A stretch of DNA of 64,000 nucleotides from Ligula intestinalis (Eukaryota; Platyhelminthes; Cestoda; Diphyllobothriidea; Diphyllobothriidae). This document shows positions 11,015 through 20,640 of the stretch, piece by piece. The notes under the pieces are model-generated. The model searched no databases, was not told the origin of the DNA, and saw nothing but the letters and a program-made list of their open reading frames with translations. The DNA lies in assembly GCA_036362985.1 (NCBI GenBank), contig JAYGXS010000008.1:7027840-7091839 (forward strand), given 5' to 3'. A program made the translations under genes and the position numbers. Numbering within the stretch: position 1 is the first letter of the stretch; each line of letters starts with the position of its first letter.

Positions 11015-11270
11015 TGCTCAAATCGAGCTCAGGTTGAGCTCGAATTAAGCTCGAATCGCTGTCGCAAACCTGGAAATGTGGAGTTTTGTTCCGCAACTAC
11101 CAAGAAAACTCCTGCGGAGCTAGTCACCACCAGGCGAAGGAGAGAGAGTTAGGAATTTGCAACTCAAGTTCTCTATCACGCGAAACTTACTCAGCCACGG
11201 CAAGCCACCGCATCTGCCTTCAGCCTGCTCAAGCGTGTGTTGAGCATCCGCAGATGTTCGGCGGTAGAAC
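11015..11270 (+). repeat. Dispersed repeat R5, copy 2
   Basis: Partner of 5270-5440 and 5775-5870: GCTCAAATCGAGCTC, GAATCGCTGTCGC, GTGGAGTTTTGTTCCG, then GAGAGAGAGTTAGGA, ACGCGAAACTTACTCAGCCA and GGCAAGCCACCGC. A short (GTT) run lies at 11274-11292. Non-coding. Confidence 0.55.
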
Positions 11271-11494
11271 TGCCGTTGTTGTTGTTGTTGTTGCCATCTG
11301 CTCTCATACTTTATTGGTGTGCGCTGTTGTGACTATCTGGCGTTAAAATTGAACTATACTGAAGTCCCGCAGTCGTTTATCTCGACGTCTGGGGACAGCC
11401 AATCACAGTTGCCGCATTGATGCCTTCTGGAGCTGGCGGCTAATCGCCAGCCGCAAGCGTGTGTGCTTACTCTCTGGGCCAAGGGGATTTCCTG

Positions 11495-11695
11495 CAGTTA
11501 TGCCACACATCGGATCACGCCACCCCAGCGGAAGGTCATGCTCTCTGTAGTCAATATTCCTCCCTATTCATCTTCTTCGTACCTCTGTGTAAACAATAAA
11601 CTGTTCCTGCTACTTTAGCCACTACCGACTTCTTCTTAAATAAGTTACCATGGTCTGAAGATGGCAGATGCTAGGGTTTAACTTACTAGGGCTGC
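11495..11695 (+). repeat. Dispersed repeat R1, plus copy
   Basis: CACCCCAGCGGAAGGTCATG followed by TGTGTAAACAATAAACTGTT and GCTAGGGTTTAACTTACT. The first part is the reverse complement of the body seen in the minus copies at 18507 and 19903. The second is the R1 end block. The CR1 fragment starts at its end. Confidence 0.55.
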
Positions 11696-12530
11696 CAAGA
11701 GGGCGAACAGTGTTCTGTTTGCCATTAAGGGAATGTTTATCGACATAGACAAAAAACTATTCAGCAAAATCTATGGAACATTTATTCGCTCACACCTGGA
11801 GTATGGCGTTTAGGCGCGGCGACCATGGTTGCAAAAAGATAACCAGATGCTGGAAAGAGTTCAACGAACGGCAAAAAAAATTGTGAAGGGCCCAAAGTCT
11901 TCATCTTACGAATGTAGACTAGAAGCCCTTAACGTTTTTCCTCTTGAGTACAGACAAATCCGAGGCGTACCGGCTCGTGAGGAATCGGGAGTGCTCCCTG
12001 AAGTTTGATGACTTCTTCGCATTTGCCATTTCAATCAACTTCCGTGGGAATTCCCTCAAACTGCGGGGAACCTTATCCCATCTAGATGTCCACAAGCAGT
12101 CTTTCTCACAACGAGTCATCGGTGCCTGGAATGGACTGCCCGAGGAGGTTGTAATGGCGAACTCCACAGATGCATTCAAACGAAAACTGGATGGATATTC
12201 ACTTAACAGTTGCCGCTCATATGCACAAGGAAGAAGTAGTTATCTACGCACTGGACAAACATATAGATAAAACTTTTACATATGTATATGTTACTCACTA
12301 TTTTTAGTAAAATATTTTAGTTTGGAGATATTATGCACACAAGAGACCACTGAATGCTCTCATGGACACGTTGACCATACCTGCAGCTAAAACTTGTACA
12401 TTTATATATGTTACTCACTACTTTATAGTATTATATTTTATGTTGGATATTTCCTGAATACTGTTTTCAATAGGGTCTTCAAAGGCATTGTATACTACCC
12501 TAAATATACTGAACTATACTGAACTACTTA
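11690..12530 (+). mobile_element. 5'-truncated CR1 3' fragment
   Basis: Only the last part of ORF2 and the 3' UTR remain. Translation gives RAAKRANSVLFAIKGMF, KLFSKIYGTFIRSHLEYGV, a stop, then RVQRTAKKIVKGPKSSSYE. After a frameshift near 11950 it continues at 11944-12270 with GNSLKLRGTLSHLD and VIGAWNGLPEEVVMANS. This aligns with the C-terminal region of the element at 6545-10745. The tail near 12475-12525 (GGTCTTCAAAGGCATTGTAT, then ACTGAACTATACTGAACTA) is the CR1 terminal module. It ends about 65 bp before the TSP1 exon, so it is probably an intronic insertion. Confidence 0.8.
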
Positions 12531-12595
12531 ACCCCCAGCGTACGTGGCGATAAGTTCACTCTTTACTATACTGTCATATTTGTCCGTTCAAACAG

Positions 12596-12936
12596 ACTGG
12601 GGACCGTGGAGTGGCTGTCATCCACCCTGCGGTGGAAACAGGACACGTGTACAGTATCGCACCTGTCTGGGTGATTATGGCTGTTATGGGAGCAACCAGA
12701 ACTGGGGACGATGTGGACGAAAAGCGTGTCCGGACCTCGATAAAGTTGGAGACGGGTACTCTGCCAACCTCCCTAAAACAGTCGTCAACCACGAAACCGC
12801 TTCAGAGTACTACAAACCCGGTCCTGCCAAGGTGACATTCATCATCGTGTACGTCATTCTACCGGCAGAAATTAGTTTCATCCTTCTGTGTACATGTTGT
12901 CTGTACTGTGTGGACAAATGGCGGTACGAACTATAA
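12596..12936 (+). CDS. Terminal exon: thrombospondin type-1 repeat plus transmembrane helix
   Basis: Adhesion-type or receptor-type extracellular domain at the end of a membrane protein. The open frame after the acceptor reads TDWGPWSGCHPPCGGNRTR, with the WxxW and C..C..CGG pattern of a TSP1 repeat, then VQYRTCLGDYGCYGSNQNWG and CGRKACPD. About 45 residues later comes a hydrophobic segment (VTFIIVYVILPAEISFILLC) and a short cytoplasmic tail CCLYCVDKWRYEL before the stop. A 3' splice site fits at TTGTCCGTTCAAACAG (AG at 12594-12595), giving a phase-1 intron, usual for TSP1 modules. The 5' exons are not visible in the window; upstream is all repeats, so the preceding intron is long or the exons lie outside. 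An intracellular function cannot be assigned. Confidence 0.7.
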
Positions 12937-13125
12937 CCTGCAGATTTTATTGCCTTTTTTCATCTCTCTCTCTCTCTCCTTCTCTTTGTCAACACGCTTC
13001 CAGCGTTTGTTGTCCGTACACATTGAGAGGCCGTTTTGGATGTCTGAAAGTTTGAACGGTTTTGACTATACTCGGATTTCTGCAAGTATTCCCATTTTTA
13101 ACCTACAAAGTCTGTTTGACAAATA

Positions 13126-13363
13126 CAGTACGCGCCAGAATTGATGCAAAATGGGAACATTTGCGAAAGATTGATAGTCTTTCGTTAATCGGCATTGAGT
13201 TAGGTTGTGATACTGCTTAGCATGCTGTCTATTTTGAAGTTATTTCAATCATGACAACATGCGGGCTTTTTAACGCGCCTCGTTCTTACCACTAACGAAA
13301 CTTTTGCACTGTAAAAATAAAAACTTCAATAATATGCGTATTTATCATTGATTTCGACGAACG
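13126..13363 (+). mobile_element. Tigger-like MITE relic, copy 1
   Basis: Begins TA|CAGTACGCGCCAGAATTG, the CAGTA... terminal style of pogo/Tigger elements with a TA target. It matches 40670-40910 over about 240 bp (GGTTGTGATACTG, ATGCGGGCTTTTTAACG, CATTGATTT). The other end is missing, and PLE-B begins at once. A third, poorer relative may start near 22288 (TACAGCGCGGTGGACTAG). Confidence 0.5.
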
Positions 13364-13828
13364 TACACAAGCTGTCAATCGATCGATAATTCAAAATTCT
13401 AATTACGGTCATCCACTGAGCCAACAGCCAATAATACCAGCCACAATTTCAGGAGAGAATCTGATTGGCTCAAAGGGCATCATTTACACGCGTTCGTTTC
13501 CTAAATACGTTGTACCTCTTACACTAAAATACTTCTGCCGCTGTACACTTATTGCCGTGTTCTTCCTCTGGGGACTCACACAAGGCGTTATTGGGCGACG
13601 ATATCTCAGCCTGGGCTTCCATTATAACATGATCCACAGGAACAAGTGAAGGAATACATGCACATTGATGTGGCTTTCAACGGGAGTCGGTCTTTACCTC
13701 CTAATTGTAGGAGGGGAGAGTTCGTGAAGAGCACGCGTAAGTTTGCCGCGGCAAAGCGTTTGTGATAACAGTCTTAAGGCGTCTTATAGTGCCGATTTCA
13801 GCACACGTTAAAATTTAGGTCATCTTAG
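13364..13828 (-). mobile_element. PLE-B fragment, inverted copy of 43860-44335
   Basis: About 460 bp that are the reverse complement of 43860-44335. Matching blocks include AAGGCGTCTTATAGTGCCGA, CAGGAACAAGTGAAGGAATA and GGGCATCATTTACACGCGTT. On the minus strand its first part encodes a stretch before the GIY-YIG domain (FAAANLRVLFTNSPLLQL, with MHQ/CINSFTCSC nearby); the rest is an insertion shared with the second locus. It joins PLE-A near 13825 without the PLE-A 3' UTR. Confidence 0.7.
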
Positions 13829-15055
13829 ATTGTATCTCAGGATTGATAACGGATAAGCCAAATCGTTGCACTTGTTAATGGATTTGGGGCCCGTGTACCA
13901 TGACTCAAGTAGTTCTCGGCTCACCCAATTATCACCTCTTGCGAGAATTTCGGCTTCATCAAATTTTGACGTGTGGCCGGGTCTCGTCGAATGAGCTGCA
14001 ACTTGAGAATTGGCATCATTCTGCCGCATTGCTGCCACGTGTTCGGAAATTCGCGTCTTTAGAAGTTTGCCAGTTTCTCTGACATAATTGCTTGGACCGC
14101 AACTGCACCAGATCCTGCAGACGACCCCAGATGTTTCTTGCCGTGGCAGTGGGTTTTTCGGCTTCATTATCTGACGCCTTATGGTTGCCTCCGGCCTGTG
14201 TGCGACTCCAACTCCAAGTGGTGCGAGAAGGCAGCCAACGGCTTCCGATATGTTTGTGACGTACGGAATCGAACAAATCTTGAAATCGGTGCGCTTTTGT
14301 TGGCCATCTCGTTTACGCAAGCACCGGTTGACGAATTTGCGCGGGTAGCCATTTTCTCTGAACACCCGTCGAAGGTATTCTACCTCAGCAACTTTATCTT
14401 ATTCTTCGTTGCAGTGCGTCTCAACACGCCGACGGAGCGTCTTCACACAACTGCGTTGGTGGCTGATTGGGTGGTTGCTGTCGTAATTCAGTACTTGCAT
14501 CGTGTTTGTCGCTTTCCTGAATACTTAAATCTTTAAACCACCACAATCATTACGACAGAAGAGGACATCAAGAAAGGCCAGCTGGCTGTTCTCTTTTTCC
14601 TCAATCGTAAATTGGATGTCCGGGAAGACGCTGTTGAGACGTTCCTTGAACGTGAGCACCTGATCCCGTTCGATGACGACGAAGGTGTCATCCCATACCA
14701 CACCCAGAATTTCGGCCTGCGGTGTCGAAAAACCAGCAAATCTAGCCGTTGCAGGGCCGCCCGGCTATGAACCCCGAAATCGGTGAACCCATCGGTGTCC
14801 CCTTCACCTGCTCGTAGATCGTTCCGTCAAACGTGAAGTACGGCCTGAGACAAAACTTCAGGAGCTGTAGGATTTGCGCATGTCCAAGGCGATTCTCCGT
14901 CTCATCGTATGTGCTTCGTAGGAGTATTTTGAAGGTCTCGATTGCCAGATCCTGATAGATAGAAGTAAAAAGGGACGTGACATCGAAGGAAACAATGATA
15001 TCACTTGGCATGAGAGACCTCTTATGTTTCTCAAAGAATTGTGTTGACGAGCGGA
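13820..15055 (-). pseudogene. PLE-A: Penelope-like RT plus GIY-YIG endonuclease, broken
   Basis: Penelope-like elements encode a telomerase-related RT fused to a GIY-YIG nuclease. The minus strand from 15055 gives SLMPSDIIVSFDVTSLFTSI, FTFDGTIYEQVKGTPMGSP (RT motifs), then a damaged catalytic region (VVWDDTFVVIERD where YVDD is expected, near 14690), QFTIEEKENSQLAFLDVL, and finally the open frame 14365-13820 with SIPYVTNISEAVGCLLAPLG, VAHRPEATIRRQIMKPK and the GIY-YIG core SGVVCRIWCSCGPSNYVRET. Frame breaks occur near 14740 and 14530-14370. The N-terminal part of the RT is missing. At 15055 it abuts a plus-strand copy of its own 3' end, so the locus is head-to-head. Confidence 0.85.
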
Positions 15056-15066
15056 CCGTGGTCCGC
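15051..15066. repeat. Perfect palindrome at the PLE-A inversion joint
   Basis: GCGGACCGTGGTCCGC: seven-base arms around GT. It sits exactly where the minus-strand PLE-A coding part meets the plus-strand 3' end, so it is probably a microhomology trace of the inversion. Confidence 0.8.
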
Positions 15067-15242
15067 CTCATCGTAAGCCAACACCGGAGAGCCAGACGAC
15101 CGAGCAATCATCAGGCCCGAGCCCACTGCCCGTGATGAAGGTTCATCAGGTCAGAGCCTGCGTACCGTCCAACAAGCAATCCACGCACAATATGGCAATT
15201 AACGTTAATTGTTGTTGTATGCTTGCAGTAATGACTGTGTCC

Positions 15243-15250
15243 TATAAATA
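15243..15250 (+). promoter_or_regulatory. TATAAATA box in PLE 3' end
   Basis: The same box occurs at 4377-4384, 19708-19715 and 43541-43548, each in a PLE 3' end. In the two PLE-A copies it lies 47 bp before the hammerhead-like core. PLE pseudo-LTRs are thought to carry the promoter, so a Pol II start here is plausible but inferred. Confidence 0.5.
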
Positions 15251-15296
15251 GTGCAAACTTCTGTGCATGCTTAACCTGTTTCTGCTACTCATGTCT

Positions 15297-15330
15297 CTGA
15301 TGACGAATCCGCGAAGGATATCGAAACGTC
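15297..15330 (+). ncRNA. Hammerhead-like core in PLE-A
   Basis: CTGATGA (15297-15303), then CGAATCC / GGATATC arms that can form stem II around GCGAA, then GAAAC followed by GTC (15323-15330). These are the invariant parts of a hammerhead ribozyme core, and PLEs are known to carry such ribozymes. Stem II has a bulge, and stem III would be extremely short, so activity of this copy is doubtful. Confidence 0.55.
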
Positions 15331-15415
15331 AGGTTAATAAACATATTGTCCCAGCGATCGAGTCTTTTTCTTCTCAATTGCTTCCTGGGACACGCATGTT
15401 CGCTTGTATTGGCGA

Positions 15416-15837
15416 CCTAAGTATAGTTGGACAGGGTTTGTAAGTGTCCCATGATTATAGGTCATCAGCTTTGCGGAAACATGGCAAGAAATGTGGGTGA
15501 ATAAGGTGCAAAGAGCACACCAAATACTGTAAGGAAAGCCTACAGATCAAGAAAACCATCAGAACAACTCCTATTAGTCAACGTACTCACGGCAAATTTT
15601 GCGTAGGTAAATAGTCAACCTACTGAAATGTTGGAAGTAGCAGTCCACCGGGAATATTGTTCGTAAAGTCGAAAATTGCAGTTGATGGTCGCCTACATAA
15701 CAACCAAAAGTGACCAACGGATATCTGCAAATGGAACTGCTTCCTTCCTTTTGCCATTTTTCCATGGGCTCCGGTTTCCATGCCACTTCGTCTAGATTTT
15801 GAATTACTAAAGCACCAACAGCATCACCTGAGGGAAA
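15416..15837. other. No recognisable gene
   Basis: Nothing supported; minus frame 15574-15786 has no motif. Confidence 0.4.
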
Positions 15838-16060
15838 TTGTTAGACAGTCAATCATCCTGTACAGGGGAAAAAAGGTCAACAAGTCTAGAGTTACGTAAA
15901 CAGTACGTAGACAGCACGGCAAGGACAGTGCTTGTTTTCGCTGAATCATCAGACAGAGTAAAAATGGAAATTTTTACAACGAATTCTCTCAGTTCTACCA
16001 ACCTTATCAATAAATTAGCAGTATGGTGCTTAATGAATTGCCCAGCAAACGCGCGTTAGC
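15838..16060 (+). repeat. Dispersed repeat R3, copy 1
   Basis: Matches 20455-20640: GTAAACAGTACGTAGACAGC, TCATCAGACAGAGTAAAAAT, TTCTCTCAGTTCTACCAACC, TATCAATAAATTAGCAGTA. About 75-80% alike by eye. Non-coding. Confidence 0.65.
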
Positions 16061-16093
16061 TTGTATGCCTGTCTGCTGTGCTTGTTGCAATAC

Positions 16094-16205
16094 TAATGTT
16101 GTAACCGAGTGTGTTCCTGTGTCAACACTGGTTATCTCACCTGCGTCGCCACTGTTGTAACCTAGTGTGATCCTGTTTCAACACCAGTTATGTTCCCCCA
16201 GTGCG
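16094..16205 (+). repeat. 56-bp tandem duplication
   Basis: Two units in direct order (GTTGTAACC at 16098 and 16154), each with GTGTTCCTG / GTGATCCTG and CAACACTGGTTAT / CAACACCAGTTAT. They differ at several sites. Confidence 0.8.
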
Positions 16206-16720
16206 TGTTAGGAAGAGAAGAGAGAATGGGATAACAACTAGTACTTTACTGTCGCTGATGCTAGTACATGAACTCTGGTCCGTGTGTCCAGCAGTAGCCT
16301 TCTGTGGTCGGTTTCCTCTAGGCAGCAGTCTCGTCTAGGCAGCGTGTCCACAACAGAGTCCCCGTTCTGCTAGCGCCTCGCAATTTAAGGGATAGTCGTC
16401 ATTGCTCCCAATTGGCTCTCCCAGTGCGCACACTCGCTTACGCACGCCTGTGCGTCTGTGCTCGCGTGACCTCACTCGGCTCCTGGCCGGCTCCTGCAGC
16501 AGTCCGCCTCCAGTGGCTGCCTGACTTCGCAAACCTTCTTTGTCCTGACCTAATGTCCACCCTTTGACGGTCGTGCGACATGGCCCGTTGTGTATGCGTC
16601 GGACTGGCCTCACGTGACCTCGTACTGTCTGACGTCTGGGTGACGTGCTCAGCCACTCTAACAAATAGGATGCATTGAGAAGAAAACGAATCGATTGCTG
16701 CGACATACTTTCCTTCGCCT

Positions 16721-16754
16721 GACGTTTCGACATCCGTCGCGGATTCATAATCAG
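16721..16754 (-). ncRNA. Hammerhead-like core, degenerate
   Basis: Reverse strand: CTGATTA (one change from CTGATGA), then ATCCG CGA CGGAT (perfect 5 bp stem), then GTC GAAAC GTC. Its flanks resemble the PLE 3' ends, but no coding part of a PLE is adjacent. It is probably an orphan pseudo-LTR remnant. Confidence 0.45.
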
Positions 16755-17184
16755 AGACATTAGGAGAAGACAGTAGCAGATGCAGCAGGATGCATGTCAG
16801 CTAATGATACAATTACAGGAATTTATTACTAGAATATACTATCTACTGGTCTCAGACAGTATTATTAATAGAATTAGCACTCTTAACCGTGGTGTATTAC
16901 CTCTATCAGTGGTATCCTAGCCCAACCTTCGTAAAATATGACAGCAGCAGTTAATTTGTCTTACTAGCTAGACATAATTCTAATCTGGCTGGCTGTAACT
17001 TCATTACGCGGGTTAGACACAAATGTTCCTCCTAGTTTACGCACTCGAGTCACTTTCTTTAGATTTGCTTAGTTTTGATAGTGTAAGCTAGTCCTCAAAG
17101 CCTAGTTTAAGCTCTTAACCTATTGCAGTCTCAACAATACTGTTGTCCTCTAGTACTGTTCTCGTAGCCGACCTATTTAGAAAG

Positions 17185-18180
17185 CTGATAGTCTGACCTC
17201 TGACAAATGGCTTTAATTATTTCAATCAGTGTCACATTTTAACTAAAAAAACTGTCAGAAATTGTACCAGCAATACCATGACTCAGCTGCACCCCTTGTT
17301 AGTAGTATTATAAATATCAGTAGCAGTACCAGCCTTGGTTTCCAGAACGCTAGTTTGAAAGCTATACTCGGCGTAACTTTAACCCACATTTACACTCCCT
17401 GCTGGAATAAAGAGGATTTTAGCAGACGTTCTAAAAAGTCTAAGCTGCAGGTAGGTACTTTAGTGGACCTCTTTAGACGGCAAACTGCACGACATAATGA
17501 CATGGTAGGACTTGTGCTATTATTATTATCCAAATGCTAATCAGTTCATTTCACACAGATTAGGAGTGCATACTGCGTGCTGTCTTCTTAAAAAGTCCAA
17601 AGGCTGTATTATAGTAAACTATTTACTGGCCTAGTAAAGCATGATTACTAGAATTAGCACTTAAGCATAGGCAAGTGCTTAGAACAACATTATCTTAGGC
17701 CTCGTAATCAAACTCCTAGCTGAAACGGACACAGTCTAGGAGGATATAGTTGACAGGGTGGAAACAATGGCGAACCTTGATGTTTTCACGGCCTCAAACA
17801 TGCATCTACTCGAAATGACATTAACCCATATTTCTCACTCTTTGCCAAGGACAAAGCAGGTAGGCTTCTCAGCGTTGATTTTAAATCAGCGTCACTTCTG
17901 ACAAATGTTAGCGTCAGAAATAGTACCAGTACTACTAAGACTCGGCTACATTGACAGTCATTATTTGTAGAAACAGTAGTAACTGTATCAGTATCGGCCT
18001 CCTTGGGCCTGTCTTCACGCCGGCTAGGGGTGGGTGAGGATAGATAGTACAGTATTACCCGCGCAAAGTCTTCTGGCACGTTAGACTAAGTCAGGCGGTG
18101 TTTCGGCTTGCATTGAAGGAAGCAGCCTACGCCGCGCTCCGATTAGCTTCGAGACTCCGGGCGGAGGTGAAGAGTGCGGT
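17185..18180. repeat. Repeat family R4, two tandem relatives
   Basis: Blocks at about 17200-17350 and 17880-18010 are alike (TCTGACAAATG, GTCAGAAATTGTACCAG / GTCAGAAATAGTACCAG, CAGTAGCAGTACCAGCCTTG / AACTGTATCAGTATCGGCCT). The end (18050-18180) matches 42640-42770 next to the Tigger element. No protein is visible. 16206-17184 and 17360-17880 hold related low-grade similarity (TATTACTAGAATTAGCACT-type blocks at about 16830 and 17650) but no gene. Confidence 0.5.
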
Positions 18181-18364
18181 TGGCCCCAACTACGTCCACT
18201 ATCACTTTAAATATACAATTTTTTAATATATTATTTAAAGCTACCCCTGAGACTCTCCTCTTCTGCACCAATCTGTTGGTGCACGTGGTGGATCTCATCG
18301 AAATCGATGGTTGAACATATATACACAGGGAACAAAATTCAGCTCATCTAGAGTTACGTTATAG

Positions 18365-18725
18365 GAGTTAAGGCTACGAAGGTTAACCCTAACACCTACA
18401 ATCTTCCAGGCCCGGTTCCTTGGAAGAAGTCTTGGGAAGGCCAGAGTAGAGGGAATAGGTTATTGTGTACACAAAGGAACGAGGAATAGGTGGAGAGAAG
18501 TAGGACTTCGGAGCACACGTCATTCTGCTGGGGCGCCAAGGGTTGGGAAAAAGGGACTTGGTTGAGTGGGGCTTGGGTGGCCGCGAGAACCTAGATGCAC
18601 GTGCATGTGTCCGAGTGGAAGTGGGTCAAGTCATTGCAGGTCAGCACGTCTGAGAGCGCTCACTGAGGTATTGGATGACCTTGAGGCAGCTAGCCGTGAA
18701 CAATGACGCCGGACAAAGCAATGGA
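18365..18725 (-). repeat. Dispersed repeat R1, minus copy
   Basis: GGTTAACCCTAACACCTACA, CTTCCAGGCCCGGTTCCTTG, then TTATTGTGTACACAAAGGAA: the reverse complement of the block at 905-1020. From 18507 it continues into a roughly 215 bp body shared with 19903-20140 (GAGCACACGTCATTCTGCTG, CTGAGGTATTGGATGACCTT, AACAATGACGCCGGACAA). Confidence 0.65.
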
Positions 18726-18927
18726 TGGCGGCTGACGGCAGCTCGTGTAGGACCGGGTTTGTTGCGAATAACACCCGAACTTTCGCCGCTGGGAAGGTTC
18801 GTGATATGGCTTGGTTAAGGCGTCGGCTTAACAGCTCACTTGCTGCGTCTCCTTGAAAGGGGACTTTGAGGAAAAGGGTCTTCTTTTTCACGGTGGGTGT
18901 TAAGGGTTTGCGTTCTCTCTCCATCAT
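18726..18927 (-). pseudogene. PLE-C linker fragment, inverted
   Basis: The minus strand encodes KKKTLFLKVPFQGDAASELL and then SRRLNQAISRTFPAAKVRVL: the stretch between RT and GIY-YIG of a Penelope-like element. It faces the plus-strand GIY-YIG piece that begins at about 18934, so the PLE-C locus, like PLE-A, is head-to-head. Confidence 0.7.
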
Positions 18928-18933
18928 GTTCTT

Positions 18934-19467
18934 TTGAATAAACTTGTCACGGTTCCCGGTAAGGATAAGCTGCCAGCCCAGACCACTTCCATGTGCATTT
19001 ACTCATTGACTTGTTTCTGTGGAGCAGGTCACATATGTAGTACGAGCCGGCGCTTATCCAAAAGGATACGGGAGCATCTGCCAGCATGGCTTAACAAAGG
19101 CGAAGTCAGGAACATCAACAGTTCCATTCTTGCTCATATGGTGGACTCTGGACACCGTGTTGACCCGAACGAAGCCTTTAAGGTGATCTACAAGGTCTCA
19201 CCAGATTACCCGAAGTCCCTGCGTCAACGGCTACCGGCAACAGTGGAGTCCACGGCCATTCGCCTGATGAAGCCGGTGTTGTGCACGCAGAAGAACCTTC
19301 TTAAGGCCCCAAGCTTAGCATGGCCAACGGCCGCAGAACTACCAGCATTTTTCACGCGTTCTTCCCCCCTCCCCCTTCTAATTACCCTGTCACTTCCCAC
19401 TTTTTATCAACCCAAACCACAAGCCCCCATTCCCAAGACTAAAGTGATTAGAACGATAATTAATTGA
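18934..19467 (+). pseudogene. PLE-C GIY-YIG endonuclease domain, 5'-truncated
   Basis: Open frame of 177 codons without an authentic start. PGKDKLPAQTTSMCIYSLTC leads into the GIY-YIG core (CIYSLTCFCGAGHICSTSRR, where YIG is replaced by HIC), then LSKRIREHLPAWLNKGEV, SSILAHMVDSGHRVDPNEAF and VIYKVSPDYPKSLRQRLPAT. The family is distinct from PLE-A and PLE-E. The RT part is missing upstream. It continues into a PLE-C 3' UTR at 19500-19885. Confidence 0.75.
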
Positions 19468-19599
19468 TTGCTTGTCACGCTGCACCTTTCCCTTCCATAT
19501 AAATGTAATGGCCCGAAGAGAATTTATCGAAAGTATACGTATGCTCGCCAGCTGTCCTTCTGAATTGTCACGCAATTATCAAACCCGCATCCGACGCGG

Positions 19600-19885
19600 A
19601 CAAGAACGCTGTGGCAATTAATGAGCAATCTCCGCACCAATTAAGACCTCAAGCGGTGGCTAAAAGTACTGACAATTATAGTATGCATGCGGGTGACCGC
19701 TGTGAACTATAAATAGCGTGCAATCTGTGCAGTTATTATCCCTTGTCTACGCATGATTTAGACTTGTTCACGATTACCCATCACTAAGGTTTCCCGACGG
19801 AATTCGAAACGTCAGGACAATAAAACTCTTGTTCCAGTTATCACATCTTCTTCGGAATTGCTTCATGGAACTCGGGTATTCTCCT
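19600..19885 (+). mobile_element. PLE-C 3' end with TATA box and hammerhead-like remnant
   Basis: Contains ACCAATTAAGACCTCAAGCG, the TATAAATA box (19708-19715), a degraded CATCACTAAGG for CTGATGA, then GACGGAATTC GAAAC GTCAGG (19798-19816), AATAAAA and the tail TCGGAATTGCTTCATGGAAC. The copy at 4268-4955 is its partner. Confidence 0.65.
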
Positions 19886-19902
19886 CTACTGGAAAGAGTT
19901 TT

Positions 19903-20140
19903 GACCTCAGAGCACACGTCATTCCGCTGGAGCGCCGTGCTCCTAAGTGATGTCTGGTGGGGAAAAAGGGACATGTTTGAGTGGTGCTTCGGCAGCCGCG
20001 AGCACTTAGACGCACGTGTGTATGTCCGAGTGGCAGTAGGCCAAGTCTCTGCAGGTCAGGGCGTCTGTAAGCGCTGACTGAGGTATTGGATGACCTTGAG
20101 GCAGCTGACCTTGAACAATGACGCCGGACAAGCAATAGAG
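19903..20140 (-). repeat. R1 body, second copy
   Basis: Direct partner of 18507-18725 (GAGCACACGTCATTCCGCTG, GTCCGAGTGGCAGTAGG, CTGAGGTATTGGATGACCTT). It lacks the AATAAA end block. Confidence 0.65.
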
Positions 20141-20206
20141 TATGAATAGGGTTTTCAAAAGCACTGCCTATTATCCTCACCAAATAAACTGAAATAAACT
20201 GAAAAG
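20135..20206 (+). mobile_element. CR1 3'-terminal stub
   Basis: AATAGGGTTTTCAAAAGCAC, CCTATTATCCTCACC, AATAAACTGAAATAAACTG: only the terminal module of the CR1 family, a very short 5'-truncated insertion. Confidence 0.6.
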
Positions 20207-20454
20207 AGACGATGGGACGGCAAAGACCGCTACAACGTAAACAGGGAAACCACAGCACACGCGTCTTCGACCGCCTTCCCACCCGCTGTCACGGCGGCCA
20301 AGGTCTGCTACACCAAACCTCCCTACGGTGGATCTATCTCTCCTCCTCTCCACCTGTGTTTTTGATGGCGGAGGAGCCCCTCCCGACCATGCTACTCCGA
20401 CTTCTCCCCCTCGCCACCGGGATTGAGGCCCACCCGGCGGGGCTCCTGATCCAA

Positions 20455-20640
20455 CAAGAGCTACTAGCCAGACAACGTAAACAGCATGTAGACAGCACGA
20501 CAGAGACAAGGGCAAGGCTTCTGTTTACTGAGTCATCGGAGAGAGCAAAATCGGAATGCCTACCACGGATTCTTTCAATTCTACCTATGTTATCAATAGC
20601 TTAGCAGTAGGGTTCTGAATTACATGCCCAACAAACATTC
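20455..20640 (+). repeat. Dispersed repeat R3, copy 2
   Basis: Partner of 15838-16060 (CGTAAACAGCATGTAGACAG, AGTCATCGGAGAGAGCAAAA, TATCAATAGCTTAGCAGTA). Confidence 0.65.

Larger units (their letters stand above)
15067..15415 (+). mobile_element. PLE-A 3' end / pseudo-LTR, plus orientation
   Basis: Matches 43370-43640 closely (GCCAACACCGGAGAGCCAGA, GGCAATTAACGTTAATTG, TGACTGTGTCCTATAAATAG). It contains the last codons of the GIY-YIG frame, a TATA box, a hammerhead-like core and a terminal tail (TTCTTCTCAATTGCTTCCTG, GACACGCATGTTCGCTTG). The 43 kb copy has lost about 70 bp between GCGA and TGGGACA, removing the second half of the hammerhead. This copy keeps it. Confidence 0.8.
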
